The notes under the pieces are model-generated. The model did not search any database and was not told the origin of the DNA. It was given only the letters and a program-made list of their open reading frames with translations. Source: Pseudomonas pseudonitroreducens (GTDB lineage: Bacteria > Pseudomonadota > Gammaproteobacteria > Pseudomonadales > Pseudomonadaceae). Taken from it: 64,000 nucleotides of DNA. Each line of letters begins with the position of its first letter. The first letter of the stretch is position 1. The stretch lies in NCBI RefSeq assembly GCF_021603645.1, contig NZ_BQHJ01000005.1, forward strand, positions 248,001 through 312,000, given 5' to 3'. The translations under genes were made by a program, and so were the position numbers. Shown here piece after piece: positions 63,697 to 64,000 of the stretch.

Positions 63697-64000
63697 TCAC
63701 ATCGTCGCGAAATGCGCCAGCATCCGCTCAGCGTTCGCCTTCACGCCACTGAACAGCTCGAACGCCTTCACCGCCTGGAACACCGCCATATTGCCGCCAT
63801 TCAGCGTGCGGCAGCCCAGGCTGCGGGCGTGGCGGAGCAGTTCGGTCTCCAGCGGGAAGTAGATGATCTCCGCCACCCACAGGCCCGCGTGCAGCAACTC
63901 CAGCGGCAGCGGCGCGCCGGGCAGCTTGGCCATGCCGACGGGCGTGGTGTTGACCAGCCCGTCCGCTTCGGCGACCGCGCCGGCCAGGTCATGACCAACC
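63697..64000 (-). CDS. Shikimate dehydrogenase-like protein, AroE family (N-terminus outside window)
   Basis: The C-terminal 100 residues are visible; the frame is open to the right edge. ADGLVNTTPVGM is the conserved NADP-domain loop of AroE, followed by VAEIIYFPLETELLRHARSLG, a variant of the usual V-x-D-x-x-Y-x-P-x-x-T-x-L-L pattern, and GGNMAVFQAVKAFELFSG. The family's conserved Asp in that pattern is Glu here. Location beside QuiC1 suggests a catabolic quinate/shikimate dehydrogenase rather than the biosynthetic enzyme. Confidence 0.88.
   Translation of the reverse strand, partial: VGHDLAGAVAEADGLVNTTPVGMAKLPGAPLPLELLHAGLWVAEIIYFPLETELLRHARSLGCRTLNGGNMAVFQAVKAFELFSGVKANAERMLAHFATM

Overview
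This 64 kb window is high-GC, densely coded Pseudomonas-type chromosome. That reading rests on the gene content (BapABCD-like adhesin locus, OprD-type porin, MexT-like LysR regulator, QuiC1-type dehydratase locus), on the base composition, and on many copies of the Pseudomonas repetitive palindromes that begin GTAGGAGC. A relative of P. aeruginosa in the nitroreducens/citronellolis/knackmussii direction is an inference. No rRNA, tRNA, CRISPR, phage or insertion sequence was recognised.

Layout. 1-13.8 kb: a type I secreted giant Ig-repeat adhesin, open at the left edge, followed by its outer-membrane, ABC and membrane-fusion exporter genes. 13.8-14.7 kb: a tandem REP array. 14.7-24.8 kb: a P-type ATPase, AraC, LysR and GlxA-type regulators, a YcaC-DoxX-OprD operon and a winged-helix/ATPase regulator. 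24.8-25.5 kb: a second REP array. 25.5-32.8 kb: a monooxygenase/hydrolase/amidohydrolase cluster, catalase-peroxidase KatG and a periplasmic glycerophosphodiesterase. 33-38.1 kb: an unusual BvgA/EvgA-like response regulator fused to a PAS domain and a degenerate histidine kinase, divergent from an autotransporter. 38.2-45.2 kb: AqpZ, a DUF2501 protein, two acetyltransferases, a TopAI (YjhX) topoisomerase-inhibitor toxin, a methyltransferase, an oxygenase, an SH3 protein, a cNMP-gated MscS channel and a histidine phosphatase. 45.2-53.9 kb: an AaeXAB-like aromatic acid efflux set with a LysR gene, then an SDR and an MFS-dkgB-oxidoreductase operon. 54-58.9 kb: a GFA protein, a sodium/solute symporter, DedA, a DyP peroxidase and a cupin. 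58.9-64 kb: a quinate/shikimate catabolism locus (MFS, QuiC1, TetR, AroE-like), cut at the right edge.

The two places that most repay attention are these. (1) The regulator/autotransporter pair at 33.0-38.1 kb. A LuxR-type response regulator carries a C-terminal pseudokinase whose phospho-acceptor His is Asn, and a BvgA-like inverted repeat lies in the shared promoter region. (2) The topAI-yjhQ pair at 39.9-40.9 kb. Its leader holds a promoter inside a palindrome, an 8-codon upstream ORF whose stop overlaps a long hairpin, and another perfect palindrome. This resembles antibiotic-sensing leader control known for E. coli topAI.

The intergenic DNA is also notable. At least four families of palindromic repeats occur. 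The main ones are organised as inverted pairs (REPINs), and at three places they form tandem composite units of about 190-220 bp. In two genes the stop codon TAG is supplied by the repeat itself.
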